Of a DNA stretch of 64,000 bases, positions 30,727 to 39,679 are shown one piece after another. The DNA lies in assembly GCF_025979885.1 (NCBI RefSeq), contig NZ_CP110139.1, positions 3,115,501-3,179,500 of the forward strand, in the 5' to 3' direction. Numbering within the stretch: the stretch's first letter is position 1; the number at the start of each line of letters is the position of its first letter. The DNA comes from Hymenobacter sp. YIM 151500-1 (GTDB taxonomy: Bacteria; Bacteroidota; Bacteroidia; Cytophagales; Hymenobacteraceae). The notes beneath the pieces were generated by a model. The model was not told the origin of the DNA. It ran no database searches and saw only the letters and a list, made by a program, of their open reading frames with translations. Position numbers and translations under genes: made by a program.

Positions 30727-31434
30727 CTAGGCGGCGCCAGACTTCTGCCGGGCCTTGCGGGTGGCAGGTAGCGGGGCGAAGTCGAAGTACGCGGCGGCCT
30801 GGGCGGGGTCTTCGGCGAAGGCGGCCAGCAGCGTGCCGTAGTGAGCGAAGAGCAGCACGGCCAGCCGACGCTGGTCGGCCTGAATGGCCGTGCTGTCGTC
30901 TTTGGTGGCCTTGGCGGTCTGGCCCTGGGCGTCGTCGGCCTGCTCGAAGGCGGTGAGCAGCTCCTGGGCGCGGGCCGCGACGGTAGCGCCTACCTGCTGC
31001 TCGTACTTGCGGGCCGTAGCAATAAAGGCGCGCATGGCCGTGCCGATGGTTTTCTGCGAAGCCCCGCTAAAGGCCGTGCGGCCCTGGGGGAAGAACTCGC
31101 GGTACACGGCCGAGCCTTCCTCGTACGCGGGCAGGATGTACTTACGGGCGGCCTCAGCCGGATACGTCCGCAGGGCCTCAAAAGCCGCGCCTACGGTGGT
31201 GGTGTGGCCCTGGCGCTGGGCCAGGGTGGCGGCGCCGGAGCCCAAACCCACGGCAAACTGCTCGTAGAGCGGGCGCAGGCGCTGGGCCATGGCGGCCGTA
31301 TCGGGGGCGCCGGTGGGCTGCTGGGCAGCTTCCAGCGCGTCGAGGTGGGCGCCGGCCAGCTGCTTCATGGCTTCGCGGCTGATGCGCTTGCTCAGAAAGA
31401 AATTTCTGAACCGGTTTTTAAAAGGGGATGACAT
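30727..31434 (-). CDS. Uncharacterised helical protein
   Basis: 235 residues. Nearly all alpha-helical with no signal peptide and no membrane helix; a basic N-terminus (SPFKNRFRNFFLSKRISREA) could bind membrane or nucleic acid. It has AFEALRTYPAEAARKYILP and a C-terminal KARQKSGAA. I do not recognise a family. The ATG at 31434 is preferred; the open frame upstream is repeat DNA. It is divergent from polA. Confidence 0.6.
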   Translation of the reverse strand: MSSPFKNRFRNFFLSKRISREAMKQLAGAHLDALEAAQQPTGAPDTAAMAQRLRPLYEQFAVGLGSGAATLAQRQGHTTTVGAAFEALRTYPAEAARKYILPAYEEGSAVYREFFPQGRTAFSGASQKTIGTAMRAFIATARKYEQQVGATVAARAQELLTAFEQADDAQGQTAKATKDDSTAIQADQRRLAVLLFAHYGTLLAAFAEDPAQAAAYFDFAPLPATRKARQKSGAA

Positions 31435-31520
31435 GAAACTGTAAAAGGATAAAAATGAAAGATACCGGCCCCTGCCGGGTAATACCGCACGGGCTGAAAT
31501 TAAAAAAGAAGGATGTAACC

Positions 31521-31643
31521 CAAGCGGCTGCCAGCCGCTTGTAGAGACGCATCCTCGCGTCTCGGCACCCGAACGACTGGTAAGGAGCATGGCTGACGGG
31601 ACGGACGCCGAGACGCAAAGATGCGTCTCTACAAGCGGCTGGG
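31521..31643. repeat. GTAGAGACGCATC inverted-repeat element
   Basis: AGCCGCTTGTAGAGACGCAT is answered by ATGCGTCTCTACAAGCGGCT around about 40 bases. It sits between the divergent 30727-31434 gene and polA and supplies a long false upstream extension of the polA frame. Confidence 0.75.
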
Positions 31644-31771
31644 CACGGCGTACACTGTTGCCGATGTGCAGCGCCAGCCGGGCGGTTCACGTATGCAGTG
31701 GTACTATCCCCGTCGGCGTGATGCATCGGGCTCACGCTCCACCTTCCCCGCCTTCCGTACCTTCGCCTACT

Positions 31772-34657
31772 ATGACCGACACTGCCGCTGCTCCCGCCAA
31801 GAAGCTCTTCCTGCTCGACGCTTTTGCCCTGATTTACCGCGCCCATTTTGCCTTCAGTAAGAACCCGCGCGTCAACTCCAAGGGCCTCAACACCGGGGCC
31901 ATCCTGGGCTTCACCAACACGCTGGTGGAGGTGCTGCAGAAGGAAAAGCCCACCCACCTCGGCGTGGCCTTTGATGCCCAGAAAAAAACCTTCCGCCACG
32001 ACAACTTTGCCGACTATAAGGCCCAGCGCCAAGCCATGCCCGAAGACATCGGCACGGCCATTCCCTACATCAAGAAAATCATCCAAGCCTTTCACATTCC
32101 CATCCTGATGGTGGATGGCTTCGAGGCCGACGACGTAATTGGCACGCTGGCCCAGCGGGCTGAGCAGCAAGGCTTTGAGGTGTACATGATGACGCCCGAC
32201 AAGGACTACTGCCAGCTCGTGACGGAGCGCATCAAAATCTACCGCCCGGCCTTTATGGGTAATGCCGCCGAGGTGCTCGACGTGCAGCACGTGCTGCAGC
32301 GCTTCGAGATTGAGCGCGTGGAGCAGGTCATTGACATTCTGGGCTTGCAGGGCGACGCCTCCGACAACATTCCGGGCATTCCGGGCATCGGCGAGAAAAC
32401 GGCCAAAGCCCTGGTGCGGCAGTTTGGGTCGGTGGAAAACCTGATTGCCAACGTGGACCAGCTCAAGGGCAAGCAGCAGGAAAACGTGCGCGCCTACGCC
32501 GAGCAGGGCCTGCTGAGCAAAGAGCTGGCCACCATTCACGTCAACGTGCCCATCGACTTCGAGGCCGACCAGCTGACCGTCGACCAGCCCGACACCGAGC
32601 AGCTGCGCCAGCTGTTCGACGAGCTGGAATTCCGGCAGCTGGCCGCCCGCGTGCTGGGTGGCGGTGACAGGGGACAGGTGGCCGGTGACAGGCTGAACCC
32701 GCGTTCCAGCTCCCGGCGGCCCCGCGTAGCGGCCGGCCAGGGTGACCTGTTCAACTCCTCGGCCGATGCGGCCGTGGCCCTGACTCTGGAGGAAGGCGAA
32801 ACCGGCCATCTGGGCGCCCCGGCCGGCCCGCGCCGCACCCTGCCCGACGTGCCCCACCAGTACCACCTCGTCGATACGCCCGAGCTGCGCCAGAGCCTGC
32901 TGGGCTTTCTGCTTCAGCAAGAGGAAGTCAGCTTCGACACCGAAACCACCGGCCTCGACACCATGACCTCCCGGCTCGTGGGCCTGTCGTTCTGCTATTT
33001 GCCCGGCGAGGCCTACTACGTGCCCGTGCCCCCCGACGATGACGCGGCCGCTCAGGCCCTGGTAGATGAGTTTCGGCCTTTCTTCGAGGCTGAGCACATC
33101 CGGAAGATTGGCCAGAATATCAAGTACGACCTCACTATTCTCAAGCACTACCGCGTGGCGGTGCGCGGGCCCCTGTTCGATACCATGCTGGCCCACTACC
33201 TGCTAGAGCCCGACATGCGCCACAACATGGACGTGCTGGCCGAAACCTACCTGCACTACACGCCCATCAGCATTCTGGAGCTGATCGGGCCCAAGGGCAA
33301 AAACCAGAAAACCATGGCCCAGATACCGCCGGCCGAGGTGCGCGACTACGCCTGCGAAGACGCCGACGTGACCCTACAGCTCAAGCACGTATTTGAGCCG
33401 CTACTCAAGGAAGTGGGCCTGCTCGACCTGCTGAACGAAGTGGAAAACCCGCTGGTACCCGTGCTGGCCGACATCGAGTACGAGGGCGTGAAAATCGACT
33501 CCTCAGCCATGGGGGAGTACTCGGCCGAGCTGCAAGGCTATATCCAGGACATCGAGAAGCAGATTTTCCAGGAGGCCGGGCAGGAGTTTAACATCGGCTC
33601 CCCGAAGCAGCTGGGCGAGGTGCTCTTTGACAAGCTGGGCCTGGGCGGGGGCAAAATCAAGAAAACCAAAACCGGCCAGTACGCCACCGGTGAGGAGGTG
33701 CTCAGCCAGCTGGCCGCCGAGTCGCCGATAGCGGCCCAGATTCTGGAGCACCGCCAGCTTACCAAGCTGCGCTCCACCTACGTAGAGGCCCTGCCCCAGC
33801 TGGTGTGCTCCCTTGATGGCCGCGTGCATACCTCGTTCAACCAGGCCGTGACGGCCACCGGGCGCCTGAGCAGCACCAACCCCAACCTCCAGAACATTCC
33901 CATCCGCACGGAGAAGGGCCGCGAAATCCGCAAGGCCTTCGTGCCCCGCGACGACCAGCACCTGCTGCTGGCCGCCGACTACTCGCAGATTGAGCTGCGC
34001 ATCATGGCCGACTTCTCCGGCGACGCCACCATGATTGAGGCCTTCCGCCAGGGCCTCGACATCCACACCAGCACGGCCAGCAAGGTGTTTCACGTGCCCC
34101 TGGACCAGGTAGACGGCGAGATGCGCCGCAAGGCCAAAACCGTCAACTTCGGCATCATCTACGGCATTTCGGCCTTCGGGCTGGCCCAGCGCATCGGGGT
34201 GTCGCGCAAGGAAGCCACCGACATTATCGAGGCCTACTTCGAGGAGTTTCCGGCCGTGAAGCGCTTCATGGACGACTCCATCAACCGGGCCCGAGAGCTG
34301 GAGTACGCCACTACCCTACTCGGCCGCCGCCGCTACCTGCGCGACATCAACTCCCGCAACGCCACGCTACGCGGCTACACCGAGCGCAACGCCATCAACG
34401 CCCCCATCCAGGGCACCGCCGCCGACATCATCAAAAAGGCCATGATCAACATCCACGAGTGGCTGCGCCAGGAAAAGCTCGGCACCAAGATGATTTTGCA
34501 GGTGCACGACGAATTGGTGTTCGATGCCGTGCAGGAAGAGGTGGACTACATTACGCCCCACATCAAGGAGCTAATGGCTACCGCCCTACTCCTGCCCCAC
34601 GGCGTACCATTGGAGGTAGAAGTAGGCACTGGCCGCAACTGGCTGCAAGCCCACTAA
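31772..34657 (+). CDS. polA: DNA polymerase I
   Basis: 961 residues with all three domains. N-terminal 5'-3' nuclease: LFLLDAFALIYRAHFAF and GFEADDVIGTLA, PDKDYCQLV. Proofreading 3'-5' exonuclease with FDTETTG (about 388) intact and later DYACEDADV. Polymerase domain with DYSQIELRIMADFSGD (about 736), KAKTVNFGIIYGIS and QVHDELVFD (about 910). It fills Okazaki gaps and repairs DNA. The ATG at 31772 gives the normal N-terminus. The linker near residues 297-330 contains a stretch, GGDRGQVAGDRLNPRSSSRR, that looks like an in-frame insertion of repeat DNA. Confidence 0.97.
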   Translation: MTDTAAAPAKKLFLLDAFALIYRAHFAFSKNPRVNSKGLNTGAILGFTNTLVEVLQKEKPTHLGVAFDAQKKTFRHDNFADYKAQRQAMPEDIGTAIPYIKKIIQAFHIPILMVDGFEADDVIGTLAQRAEQQGFEVYMMTPDKDYCQLVTERIKIYRPAFMGNAAEVLDVQHVLQRFEIERVEQVIDILGLQGDASDNIPGIPGIGEKTAKALVRQFGSVENLIANVDQLKGKQQENVRAYAEQGLLSKELATIHVNVPIDFEADQLTVDQPDTEQLRQLFDELEFRQLAARVLGGGDRGQVAGDRLNPRSSSRRPRVAAGQGDLFNSSADAAVALTLEEGETGHLGAPAGPRRTLPDVPHQYHLVDTPELRQSLLGFLLQQEEVSFDTETTGLDTMTSRLVGLSFCYLPGEAYYVPVPPDDDAAAQALVDEFRPFFEAEHIRKIGQNIKYDLTILKHYRVAVRGPLFDTMLAHYLLEPDMRHNMDVLAETYLHYTPISILELIGPKGKNQKTMAQIPPAEVRDYACEDADVTLQLKHVFEPLLKEVGLLDLLNEVENPLVPVLADIEYEGVKIDSSAMGEYSAELQGYIQDIEKQIFQEAGQEFNIGSPKQLGEVLFDKLGLGGGKIKKTKTGQYATGEEVLSQLAAESPIAAQILEHRQLTKLRSTYVEALPQLVCSLDGRVHTSFNQAVTATGRLSSTNPNLQNIPIRTEKGREIRKAFVPRDDQHLLLAADYSQIELRIMADFSGDATMIEAFRQGLDIHTSTASKVFHVPLDQVDGEMRRKAKTVNFGIIYGISAFGLAQRIGVSRKEATDIIEAYFEEFPAVKRFMDDSINRARELEYATTLLGRRRYLRDINSRNATLRGYTERNAINAPIQGTAADIIKKAMINIHEWLRQEKLGTKMILQVHDELVFDAVQEEVDYITPHIKELMATALLLPHGVPLEVEVGTGRNWLQAH

Positions 34658-34659
34658 AA

Positions 34660-34746
34660 CAACTAGCCCGGCGCTGTATTACGGCCCATTAGAACGATTT
34701 ACATAGCGTCGTTCTGGTGAGCCGTAATATAGCGCCGGGCTAGTTG
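34660..34746. terminator. Long inverted-repeat terminator between polA and a lipoprotein gene
   Basis: CAACTAGCCCGGCGCTGTAT at the left is answered by ATATAGCGCCGGGCTAGTTG at the right, with an inner AGAACGA/TCGTTCT stem. It begins two bases after the polA stop codon and ends nine bases before the convergent stop. Confidence 0.75.
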
Positions 34747-34755
34747 TATGGTCCG

Positions 34756-35244
34756 TTACTTCACCTTATAGCTTTCTACTACCGTAATAGGGGCACTGAG
34801 CAGTTCTACCTGATAGGAGATTTTCAGCGACGTATCCGTCAGCTCGACAACGGTAAACTCTTGGGTGGCCGTGGTAGACGTACTGGCTGTTGATTTCAGG
34901 GCCAATTTTGTGAAGTCGGTGCTCAGCGTCCAGGTGCCGCTTTCCGCCAATGAAGGCACACAGACTTTGGTATTCTCCAGGCGCTTATAGGTGTTGCTGT
35001 TGTTGGCACTGGCGAATTGCAGGAGATTGTCCCGCTTACACTCCTCGTACAATTTCGTGCTGAACACATCCACTGCCCGACCTCCAGCCGTAGTGGTAGC
35101 TCCGGTAATAGCCCACTCGTGCTCCACGAGCATGTTCAGCTTGGTTCTGACCGGAGTGGGGTCTTCTTTCTTTTCTTTTTTGCCGCAGCCGACCAGGAAA
35201 CTGCTAGCTGCCAGCACTGCAACCAGCCAGAAATTACGTTGCAT
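34756..35244 (-). CDS. Lipocalin-like lipoprotein, copy 1
   Basis: 162 residues. Lipobox FLVGCGKK, then an acidic KKEDPTP start, then a lipocalin-like beta barrel of the Bacteroidota type: a W in HEWAITG near the start, ESGTWTLS in the middle and VVELTDTSLKISY near the end. The ligand is unknown. Three more members (35502-35987, a remnant at 36256, 38998-39483) make this a local family expansion. Confidence 0.78.
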   Translation of the reverse strand: MQRNFWLVAVLAASSFLVGCGKKEKKEDPTPVRTKLNMLVEHEWAITGATTTAGGRAVDVFSTKLYEECKRDNLLQFASANNSNTYKRLENTKVCVPSLAESGTWTLSTDFTKLALKSTASTSTTATQEFTVVELTDTSLKISYQVELLSAPITVVESYKVK

Positions 35245-35452
35245 GAAGTAGGTGAATAGAATGAATGATGAGACGCGTAACTAGGGTAGAGGCCGACCAT
35301 TACTCACCAACCGGGAATAGCGCCATCTGTGCTATAGGAGGTAAGTTTTGTGGTGATTTCGCTTGTTAAAGTACAAAGTATCCGACTATTCTCATCGTTT
35401 TTCGATGAACCAAGCATATTACTCTTTGTACTACTCCTTCCTAACGCTGCAC

Positions 35453-35485
35453 AAAAAAGCCGCCCCGTTGTGGGTGCGGCTTTTT
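35453..35485 (-). terminator. Hairpin terminator
   Basis: AAAAAGCCGC pairs with GCGGCTTTTT around a GTTGTGG loop, after the stop of the second lipocalin-like gene. Confidence 0.65.
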
Positions 35486-35501
35486 ACTACTTATATCCAG
35501 C

Positions 35502-35987
35502 TTACTGAGCCGTGAATGTCTGGCGCGTAATGATAGTCGGTGTGCTCCTGGCATCGGTCATTTTCACAACCAGCTTCGTAGCAGTCAGCTCTTCGATTTC
35601 GCCTTTTTGCGTGCTGGAGAGCAAGCCAGTACCAAAGAAACCTACTTGGTACGTCAGGCTCTTATCACCGTCGGAAAGGGCCCATACGCCGTTTGCGCTA
35701 GCGGGGTCCGTGGGGTCTTCCCGCGTGGCGCCTTCTTCCATCACAAACACGCTGTTAGCCTGAAACTTATAGACATTGTCTTTTTCGTACGACTCGTAGT
35801 CGTTGTACGTGCTTACGGGTGCAGCCGTGCCCGTGGCCTCAGTTTCGGCGGTCAGCATCCAGCTTTTCGCCATCAATAGCTCCGAGTTAGTCTTAGTAGG
35901 TGTGGGGTCGTTTTTGTCGTCGCTGCCGCAGCCAACAAAAGCACTGCTGGCCGCCACGGCCAGTACCAGAAAAGGAACGCGTTTCAT
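35502..35987 (-). CDS. Lipocalin-like lipoprotein, copy 2
   Basis: 161 residues. Lipobox AFVGCGSDDKND, KSWMLTAETEA, NGVWALSDGDKSL and EIEELTATKLVVKM repeat the plan of copy 1 with low identity. The ATG at 35987 gives the signal peptide. Surface export is likely because of the DDKNDPTP stretch after the Cys. Function unknown. Confidence 0.78.
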   Translation of the reverse strand: MKRVPFLVLAVAASSAFVGCGSDDKNDPTPTKTNSELLMAKSWMLTAETEATGTAAPVSTYNDYESYEKDNVYKFQANSVFVMEEGATREDPTDPASANGVWALSDGDKSLTYQVGFFGTGLLSSTQKGEIEELTATKLVVKMTDARSTPTIITRQTFTAQ

Positions 35988-36255
35988 GAAATGTGATAAA
36001 ATGATAGAAAAGAAATGAAGCACGCTTGATAAGTCCGGGCGCAAATAAGCAGGCAGGGATAAAAGCCGTTATTCTACTATATACTTCCTTATGTAACACC
36101 TAATCAATCGTGCGGCGAAAGTAGGAGGCATTTTTCTTATTTAACCATTTATAGATATAAATTTTGCAGCCGGCCGCCGGAACGTGCTCTATGGCAAGCT
36201 CCAGCGGCCGGCTGCAAAGGATGTCGGCTAAGTAGCCAAGCAGGCTATTATCGGC

Positions 36256-36384
36256 CTAAAAAGCGGTGAAGGTGATATCTACCACAACCGTTATTCCATT
36301 AATAACCTCTGACTGCCGGATTTGCATCGTCTTATCAGTCAGCTCCGCAATATCAAATAGGTCGGCTAAGGTGCCACTCTGCTA
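36256..36384 (-). pseudogene. Remnant of a lipocalin-like lipoprotein
   Basis: Reading the minus strand gives SGTLADLFDIAELTDKTM and then a strand-rich end closing in VVVDITFTAF before a TAG at 36256-36258. IAELTDKTMQI matches the VELTDTSLKI region of the intact neighbours. No start codon or signal peptide exists; an in-frame stop precedes it. About 40 codons survive. The gene-free stretch around it (35988-36459) is otherwise AT-rich with nothing else clear. Confidence 0.6.
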
Positions 36385-36459
36385 TTCGAGCATTAGGAAG
36401 TAACATTGTTAGCTGAATTCTACTAAATATTATAGTACGACCCGCAAACAATTTTATCG

Positions 36460-37008
36460 TCAAAAAGGAAAAGGTACACGAGGTTTCTCCTCAATGATTT
36501 CTATTGTATGAGATTCTTCACTAAAATCTAATCCACCATAAAGTGGTCCTAACCATTGGTATACTGCAACCAACTTGTATTTACCTAGCATAGCATCATA
36601 ATTTCCGTCTTTTGGAAGAGTAAATGAATATACTTCATTCGGCTGAGTGCCAGTTGCTATAATATTGGGATGTATTCTGCGCAAAAATGTTCTTCTATTA
36701 GTTGGGTCACGCAAATAGAAATCAATAAATATGGCATCATCTACGCCACTTCCAATATTAGAGTATGTAAACCAGAACTGCTGGCCTGTTTTAATAAAAG
36801 GCTGAAATTTGCGTGTGAACTGTGTTCCATCTGAAATATTTGCATTTATATCAGGCTGACTTAAAAACCTTGGTGGATAAAATCTGTCTCCAGCATCTTG
36901 GCTATCCTTTTGTTCAGGTACTGACGGCTGAACAACCACTTCATCACTACAACCCATAGTTGAGATGAATAGAGTAAGGAGAAGTGAAGTTTTTAGTAAG
37001 TTTTTCAT
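36460..37008 (-). CDS. AT-rich lipoprotein of unknown family
   Basis: 182 residues. Lipobox ISTMGCSDE, then a linker and a beta-rich body with KFQPFIKTGQQFWFTYSNIG, DFYLRDPTNRRTFLRRIHP and YKLVAVYQW, which looks like an Ig-like fold. The DNA (36460-37008) is far AT-richer than the window average, which suggests recent acquisition beside the IS elements. Not recognised. Confidence 0.7.
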   Translation of the reverse strand: MKNLLKTSLLLTLFISTMGCSDEVVVQPSVPEQKDSQDAGDRFYPPRFLSQPDINANISDGTQFTRKFQPFIKTGQQFWFTYSNIGSGVDDAIFIDFYLRDPTNRRTFLRRIHPNIIATGTQPNEVYSFTLPKDGNYDAMLGKYKLVAVYQWLGPLYGGLDFSEESHTIEIIEEKPRVPFPF

Positions 37009-37211
37009 TAGACCATTAGATTTGAATGAATGTATTTACAAATATATCATAAAAAAGTCCAAGATAGTATAAATCAAAACAAACTTTTTTTATATAAAAA
37101 CGATTTATATTGTAACTTGTTGTATTACAAATATTTATCAGTAGTTTAGAGGGCACTCTTGCTGGTTGTTCGCTTCTGTTCGCGTTGGCTATTGTATTGA
37201 TCAATCATGAG

Positions 37212-37483
37212 TTAAATGCGGGCGTAGTGTATATCCAGGCACCGCCTGAAGGAGCAGGACTTGCACAGTAAGACCGCACATTTCTGGCGCAAGGAGCAGT
37301 TAATGGCCTCGACGATGCTGGTCTGGCCACTGCCTTTGGGACTGGGTCGGTGGGCGTAGCGCGGCAGCACGCCCCGGTCGGTAGGCCTCATACTCATCGG
37401 TAAAATACTACGCTATGTGCCGATGCGGTACTCGCCCGGCAGCGCCTGCCACAGACACCAAGTCGTAGCCCGGCCCAATTCGC
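37212..37483 (-). pseudogene. IS1-family transposase remnant, 3' part
   Basis: The minus strand reads SPKGSGQTSIVEAINCSLRQ and CAVLLCKSCSFRRCLDIH, the conserved C-terminal part of IS1-type transposases. The upstream part continues at 38338 beyond the IS5-family insertion. A stop and a frame change lie near 37400. Confidence 0.7.
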
Positions 37484-37487
37484 CTAG
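37484..37487. repeat. Target-site duplication CTAG (left)
   Basis: CTAG borders the IS5-family element here and again at 38334-38337. Confidence 0.7.
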
Positions 37488-38333
37488 AGGCTGTTATGGA
37501 CTAGCGGGGAGAAAAACGCCTTTTGCCAGCAGTAGCGTAACGAAGGCGAGGAAATGGAACTGCTGCATGGTGAGGGCGAGGCGTTCGTAGTCGCGGGCAA
37601 GGCGGCGGAAGCGGGCCGCCCAGCCGAAGCTGCGCTCGACGACCCAGCGGCGGGGCAGTAGCACAAAGCCGGTCTGCCCTTCGGGTTTGGCCATCACCTG
37701 CAAATCAATGTCGTGTGCGGCCGCGGCGGCTTCGGCCGCTTCTCCCCTATAGCCTTGCTCCGTGTAGGCGACCTGCACCTTCTGGCCGGTGACGCGCTGC
37801 ACCTGTTCACATAGGGCGGCTACTGGCCCGCGGTCGGGCTCGTTGGCCGGCGTGACCACGGCGGCCAGCAACTGGCCCAGCGTGTCCACGGCCACATGTA
37901 CCTTGCTGCCCTTGCGCCGTTTGGCCCCGTCGTAGCCGGCCCGCGCCCCGCTCTCGGGCGTGCTCTGCACCGTACGGGAGTCCAAAATCACCGCCGCCGG
38001 TTCCGCTTCGCGGCCGGCCAGCACCCGCGCCAATTCGCGTAAATCGGCCATCATGTGCTCGAAACAGCGGTTATCACGCCAGCGCGCCCACTGCTGATAC
38101 ACCACTTCCCACGGGGGCAAATCATGGGGCAAGTAGCGCCAGCCACAGCCCGTCTTGACCAGGTAGCGCAAGCCATTGAACACGGCTCGCAACGAATGCT
38201 GCCGCTGTGGCGCGTCTTCCCGCACCAGAGCCAAATACGGTGCTACGAACAGCCATTCCTTATCCGTCACGTCGCTGGGGTAATCTCTCCGCTGGGCCAT
38301 CCCCCAAATTATGCCACCAGTCCATAACAGCCT
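37488..38333 (-). mobile_element. IS5-family insertion sequence, 846 bases
   Basis: Bounded by inverted ends AGGCTGTTATGGACT (15 of the first 15 bases match) and by CTAG duplications, which fits the IS427 group. It carries one transposase gene and is inserted within a decayed IS1-family transposase gene, so it arrived later than that element. Confidence 0.88.
37494..38300 (-). CDS. IS5-family transposase
   Basis: 268 residues, full length. The N-terminal DUF4096-type part (SDVTDKEWLFVAPYL, LRAVFNGLRYLVKTGCGWR) is followed by the DDE core: VILDSRTVQS supplies the first Asp and RRWVVERSFGW the Glu. The second catalytic position, normally D in a DQGYTG-type motif, reads AYTEQGYRGE here, so it is Glu. 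That may reduce or abolish activity. Cut-and-paste transposition is the family role. Confidence 0.9.
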   Translation of the reverse strand: MAQRRDYPSDVTDKEWLFVAPYLALVREDAPQRQHSLRAVFNGLRYLVKTGCGWRYLPHDLPPWEVVYQQWARWRDNRCFEHMMADLRELARVLAGREAEPAAVILDSRTVQSTPESGARAGYDGAKRRKGSKVHVAVDTLGQLLAAVVTPANEPDRGPVAALCEQVQRVTGQKVQVAYTEQGYRGEAAEAAAAAHDIDLQVMAKPEGQTGFVLLPRRWVVERSFGWAARFRRLARDYERLALTMQQFHFLAFVTLLLAKGVFLPASP

Positions 38334-38337
38334 CTAG
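38334..38337. repeat. Target-site duplication CTAG (right)
   Basis: Matches the CTAG at 37484-37487 on the other side of the IS5-family element. Confidence 0.7.
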
Positions 38338-38737
38338 TACTCAGGCCACAATTCAGCGTGTGTGCCATCCGACAGTTTGGCACAGCCATACTTTGCGCTT
38401 TTTGCGGCCCGCAAAGGTCCAAGTCTCATCTACTTCCAGCGTCCGCGGCCGGCTCAGTTTGGACCGCTATTGCAATAGGGTCTGCGCTTTTTTCGGCAGT
38501 TTAGCCACCGTCATGCGTGCCACGCCAGCCCACCGGACGGATAGCCTATTGAGAAACGCGCTTGAACAATAGCTTTTCCACCTACGTATATTGCGCCGCT
38601 TTGCGCAGGGTAGTGGGCTCGAATACGGCTTGGGGGCGGCAGCTTAGGCACAGGTATTTGGCTTTACCCCTGCTTTGGCCATTTTGCGCAGGGTGGACGC
38701 TGCCGCACTATAAAGTACCTTGGATCATGCCCTAAAA
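38338..38737 (-). pseudogene. IS1-family transposase remnant, 5' part
   Basis: On the minus strand: a zinc-finger start (CGSVHPAQNGQSRGKAKYLC), VEKLLFKRVSQ, then in shifted frames VAKLPKKAQTLLQ and SRPRTLEVDETWTFAGRKK, the IS1 DDE start with VDExW. Several stops and frameshifts show decay. The 3' part continues at 37483. Confidence 0.75.
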
Positions 38738-38799
38738 CAGGAAAAAAGCACCTAATAGACCACTGCATAATATTGTAGTTATAAATGACTCCTTTATGC

Positions 38800-38846
38800 T
38801 ACACCTGCTGAACATTCTTTCTTTGACGTGGCCGTGGCGAAGGTGG
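38800..38846 (+). pseudogene. Copied 5' fragment of ypdA
   Basis: CACCTGCTGAACATTCTTTC, then TTTGACGTGGCCGTGGCGA, matches the first codons of the intact ypdA at 39683-39727 (TPAEHS-FDV-V) with few changes, then similarity stops at GTGGGTTAG. No start codon is kept. It shows that the DNA between the IS elements and ypdA was rearranged. The rest of 38738-38997 holds only a terminator. Confidence 0.65.
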
Positions 38847-38894
38847 GTTAGGCGAATCTGGTCTATGTCCTGAAAGTATACAGATGATTGTCAC

Positions 38895-38925
38895 AAAAAA
38901 CTCCGACCAGTCGGCCGGAGTTTTT
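38895..38925 (-). terminator. Hairpin terminator
   Basis: AAAAACTCCG and CGGAGTTTTT with a GACCAGTCGGC loop region, after the third lipocalin-like gene; near-identical to the terminator at 5282. Confidence 0.65.
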
Positions 38926-38997
38926 CAGGAACTAACTTTAGACACAATCAAGAATGCGGAAACAGTACGGCTTCTACACATTATTAGCACAGCAGCT

Positions 38998-39483
38998 CTA
39001 TAGAGCAGTATAGGTGATGATTTCTACTACCTTACCACCAGTGGTACGTTCAGTAAAGTTATACCTGATTTTTAAAGTCGTTTCCGTTAGCTCTACTAAA
39101 TCAGCTACGCGTGCCGAACTACCTCCTAACTCATTAAATAGAATTTTGGTTTCGTTACTCGTAAACTCCCAATTTTCAGTAACAGTCTGTGGATCAGTCG
39201 GATCACATTTACTAATTCCTTCGTCAAACTTTACTGTCTTATCCGTATTGAACTTAGCAAAATCGTCTTTACGACATGGTTCGTAAACGGTAGGATCGGC
39301 ATACAAATCAAAGGTTCTACCATTGAACTCGGCAATGTCAGCTGAAACACGCCAGTTCTTGGCCGTGATTACATCTGTCTTCGTTACCTGGGGCTTTGGA
39401 TCTTCTTTATCGTCCTTCTTACAGCCTGTAAAGGTGCTCAGCGCCACAAAAGCTGTTAGAGAAAGCAAGGATATTTTTTTCAT
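38998..39483 (-). CDS. Lipocalin-like lipoprotein, copy 3
   Basis: 161 residues. Lipobox TFTGCKKDDKED, then KNWRVSADIAEF, TENWEFTSNETKI and LVELTETTLKIRYNF repeat the plan of the copies at 34756 and 35502. Two cysteines (EPCRKDD and SKCDPTD) sit at the same places as in copy 1 and may form a disulfide. AT-richer than copies 1 and 2. Function unknown. Confidence 0.78.
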   Translation of the reverse strand: MKKISLLSLTAFVALSTFTGCKKDDKEDPKPQVTKTDVITAKNWRVSADIAEFNGRTFDLYADPTVYEPCRKDDFAKFNTDKTVKFDEGISKCDPTDPQTVTENWEFTSNETKILFNELGGSSARVADLVELTETTLKIRYNFTERTTGGKVVEIITYTAL

Positions 39484-39679
39484 GAACAAACGTTAAAACA
39501 GAAATAAAAAAGGACGTGTTTTTGTCGTAACGGCAAGCTCCGCTTAGCTTTTTGCGGCCTTAGTGTTATTACATCAGCTTACGACTGAGGCCAAAGCTAG
39601 CACGGTTTAAGAAGTAAACAAATCCGCCTCTTTTTTATATGTTCTGAACTCCTGGCCGGCATTGCCGGTAGTACAGCGT

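Noticed and set aside
31418..33196. Minus-strand open frame of 592 codons over polA
   Set aside because: Antisense to conserved PolA domains; no family features.
37016..37204. Short ORF of 62 codons in AT-rich DNA
   Set aside because: No signal or domain, no support beyond being open in AT-rich sequence beside an IS.
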